64,000 bases of DNA from Pachypanchax playfairii (lineage: Eukaryota > Chordata > Actinopteri > Cyprinodontiformes > Aplocheilidae): assembly GCA_006937955.1 (NCBI GenBank), contig SSNP01000015.1:2861006-2925005 (forward strand), in the 5' to 3' direction. Both the position numbers and the translations under genes were made by a program. Shown here one piece after another: positions 61,047 through 64,000 of this stretch. Numbering within the stretch: position 1 is the stretch's first letter; every line of letters starts with the position of its first letter. The notes beneath the pieces were generated by a model. That model was given only the letters and a program-made list of their open reading frames with translations, had not been told where the DNA came from and did not search any database.

Positions 61047-62787
61047 CTGTAGAAACAAACATATCTTGTGTTTCAGAGCAGAAACATAAATAATCAAACA
61101 GTTATGAGATGATTGATGGAATTCAAGGAATGAAATCGCTGCTATTTGTCTGACAAAAAGTATTTGACAAAAAGATAATTTAACCTTTTTCTAAAACAAA
61201 AAAGAAAACAAATATTTTTTGGTATCTATAAACCAATTAATAGAACGTGTTTAGATTAGGACAATAAAAAATATAAGACACTCTACAAAACACTGTTGAA
61301 AACTGATCGTTGACTCTAAGTGTTTTAATTCTAGACCAAAAATATAACTTTTATTATCATCCCTGACTTTTGGTGTTTTCAGTATTGTTTTGTTTAAAAT
61401 TTGGGATTTTCAAAAACCTTTTGAGGTGAAATCAGAAAACACATGTGCTCTAATCTTTTTCTGTTGTTACTGAAGGGTTATACTTATAGCTATGTTAATC
61501 TAATCCCACTATAGTGTCCCTGGTTTGGCTTTTACATGAATTAAACTCTTCTAGTCTCCATTAGACGCCACCTCAAGTCTTCATGGAACATGATTTCAAT
61601 TTAAAAACATAAATTATGGATGATGATAAAGAGCTTTTCTATTCTAGAACAACTGAGAGCTGACAAACTGGAGAAGGAGAAGACAGCTGCAGCTGTTTCC
61701 ATCAAACAGCTGAGCGAGATAAGTCCATCACATTGTCTCCTTATTATCCTCCAGAAAGTTATGTTTCATTTAATATGCACAGAGCCAACAACAACATCAT
61801 GTTTTAAAGCTGTATTAAATAACTTTTCCACAGTTGTGTCTCAGACGGTAGTTGCTGGAACCGGTGTTCTGTAGAAATATGCTACCTGTTGAGATGTGGT
61901 ACTGATTCCTTCTGCACCTTTCACAGTCTTGACTTGAATAATCAGATTTATCGTTTATTTTTGTTTCTACATTTTTCATAAATACATTTTACTTATCAAA
62001 AAAATTCTCCCAGGACAGGAACACTAAATATGATGTTATTTTTACTGTCTTTGCATCGTCAGAGCGAAAGGGAAATGTTTGGACACACCCAGAGGAGAAG
62101 GACCCAACAATGGCCGATAAGGACCCAGAGGGCTTTTATATTGAAAATATCAGGGAAGGATCATAAAAATATGTTAAAATAACTACTCACCATAAACAAG
62201 AATACAGTATAAACTTTAAATGACATCTCGTGATAAAATAAATTGTTGTTTCATACTATGGCAGCATATGACGCTGTGAATTCTGTGAATATCCACTTAG
62301 ACAAGTTTCAAAACAGCAGCTTAAACTTTTAAAAGTCCTTTTAAAAGTTAGTACTGCTTTAAAGAAGCAGGTAACTAACTGCAATACATGAAATAAAATT
62401 CCCACAAACTTGCTCCTAATGAACAAACACAAAATTAGTCTTTAAGTGAGAGATTAAAAACCTAAAAGGAGAAAAAAAGACATTTACATTGGTGCTTAAA
62501 GCTGAAACGACTTAGTGGACAAACCTTCCAGGAAGCTCTAAAATCATCTAGATGAGTGTATTTGTTTGAAAAAATGTTTATACAGCTATAATATATTTAC
62601 AGAAATAAGATTTATTATCATCCCAATAGAAAACTTCTAGTTTATACTGTAGCTGCACATTCACAGGAGTTAAGAACCTAAAGCATCCTTCAAATAACAA
62701 TATAAATCATTAAACTAAATGTCACATCATGTGATTTAAATTAATAAATTCAATAGCTCACGATAGTTGTCAGTAAATATCCATTAC
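61047..62787 (-). other. snx19 5' intron (probable)
   Basis: AT-rich sequence upstream of the first coding exon. It is bounded by a clear acceptor at 61047 and, if the upstream exon is real, a donor at 62787. No repeat is recognised. Confidence 0.45.
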
Positions 62788-62931
62788 CTTAAGTGCTGTT
62801 GAAGCATTTTAGCATGAATGGGAGCGCTGAGTTCCGGCGTCTTTAGCAGGGCCTGTTTTAATCCTCCAGCCCAGATTATCTGCTCAGAGACACGGACATA
62901 TGGACTGTTAGCTGTAACTTCACCTGTCTGT
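62788..62931 (-). other. snx19: Candidate 5' untranslated exon of snx19
   Basis: On the minus strand an acceptor-like ttctttacag precedes 62931, and AAG|gtaatgg forms a donor after 62788. Its short frames all hit stops before joining the reading frame at 61031, so it would be non-coding. Position and signals fit; there is no other support. Confidence 0.35.
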
Positions 62932-64000
62932 CTGTAAAGAATACAGTGTAAACAAAGAAAACAACAACATGCCGTGTGCGCTGATAAACAATGAGGTTTA
63001 TCACAAAACTGATTGACCCACAAACAGAATATACATTTATTTTAATCTTTCACATGTTTTTGTGGGTTTCTGCTCAATGAATTTGCTGCTTATATTTTAA
63101 TAAAAGATTTACAGATTAAAACTGTTACATGAAGATTTTCTAAGCTGCTTAATTCTTACTGTGTGGAATGTTCCAGCTTTCAGGTAAACCATGTTAATAT
63201 ACAATAAAATAAAATCATGTCACAGTATGATTTAATGTTCTGATTTTGTTATTAAACTTTTTTGATAAAAGGTCAAAGTAAATCACTGTGTGAATCAGTG
63301 ACACCACACTGTTTATCAGGGTATTTGTTATGCTTTTATTGTTGTGTCTCTGTTTAGTTTTTTATTGGAGTGTTTTTTCCTCCTTTCTTCTATTGTGGTC
63401 TTATTTTTCTCTATGGGATTGTTTTAGGGGTTATGTGTTCCTCCTTTGTTCCTCCTGTTCTGCTTTTATTTTGACACCATCTGTGCTCCCTGTTTCCCTT
63501 GTGTCTCTCACCAGCTTCTTCTCTCTCTCTCTCCTCAGCTGTGTCTTGTTATGTTTCATTAGCTACTTTGTCTTCAGTTTATATAAAGGCTGCACTTTTA
63601 GTTTCCTTCTTTGTCTGGTGCTCGTCAATGATTCTGCTCGTCTCATGTTCGGTGTTATCCCACCTCTGCTCCTCCCAGTTCCTATTGAAAGTAAGTATGT
63701 TTCCTTATTTTGCTGCCACGTCAGCCTGTTTATTTTGTTGTTAAATAAAGTGTGTTTTCAATTGTTACCCCTGGCTCTCGTCTCCTGCGTTTGGGTCCAA
63801 ACACTTAAATATTACAAAACGTGACATTTATTTAAGTGGCTCTCAGTATTTTTCCACATTTGACTGTTTTTATTTACAGATTGTGTTTCAAATCCATTAT
63901 TCGCCGAAGCTGTTATAGTGATTACCTCCTCCAGGTCATGTTTGTCTCTCTGATAACTTAAAATGTTCAGGATGGATTTTGATCACAGTTTCAGGAAAAC
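62932..64000. other. Upstream flank of snx19; CT-rich tract
   Basis: Positions 63330-63830 are T/C-rich on the plus strand and give long hydrophobic frames by composition. The tract ends 'ctcgtctcctgcgtttgggt', a phrase I associate with a common fish repeat tail. No promoter motif could be identified with confidence. Confidence 0.4.

Noticed and set aside
63330..63824. A 164-residue hydrophobic frame that could look like a membrane protein
   Set aside because: The hydrophobicity follows from T/C-rich composition. A second frame overlaps it, there is no splice or family signal, and the text resembles a dispersed repeat.

Overview
The window is vertebrate nuclear DNA and almost certainly from a teleost fish. 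The genes are split by GT-AG introns, the spacer is AT-rich, and the DNA carries many fish-type transposons (Tc1/mariner, hAT, PIF/Harbinger, TTAA-flanked MITEs, LINE 3' ends) and long microsatellites. Only two protein-coding genes can be supported, one at each end, pointing towards each other with about 51 kb of repeat-rich DNA between them.

Left end (1-6.1 kb, plus strand): the last five exons of an ADAMTS15-type secreted metalloprotease. They encode the cysteine-rich region, first thrombospondin repeat, spacer and two C-terminal thrombospondin repeats, followed by a long 3' untranslated region. The signal peptide, propeptide and catalytic domain lie before position 1. Right end (54.97-63 kb, minus strand): a complete sorting nexin SNX19 in eleven coding exons. 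All splice phases agree and give 894 residues: N-terminal membrane segments, PXA, PX and a C-terminal nexin domain. A possible 5' untranslated exon lies near 62.8-62.9 kb. Convergent ADAMTS15 and SNX19 are also neighbours in the human genome, which supports both names. The two proteins act in different places (extracellular matrix and endosomal membranes), so the pairing is old synteny rather than a pathway.

Middle (6-53.5 kb): I see no conventional gene here. It holds a CATC/GATA microsatellite block (6.8-7.2 kb) and six copies of one TTAA-flanked element of about 0.58 kb (5.0, 8.0, 23.0, 31.8, 41.3, 50.5 kb). Other TTAA-flanked MITEs resemble the T2/Kolobok type. There is a PIF/Harbinger remnant (29.2 kb) and a hAT-like element with a second hAT-like element inside it, both with perfect 8-bp target duplications (36.3-37.0 kb). 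A decayed Tc1-like element at 40.1-41.3 kb is split by a LINE, and degraded Tc1 and RTE LINE fragments occur elsewhere. A 2778-bp block (12920-15697) recurs with no length change at 15743-18520 across a poly-C run and ten Ns, and looks like an assembly artefact. At 53.5-54.7 kb, just beyond the 3' end of snx19, sits an apparently intact Tc1/mariner element with a 347-residue transposase of DD36E spacing.

I did not find evidence for a new multi-gene system. The most interesting content is the transposon archaeology: one element that may still be active, its decayed relative, nested insertions with readable target sites, and a repeated family I cannot name.
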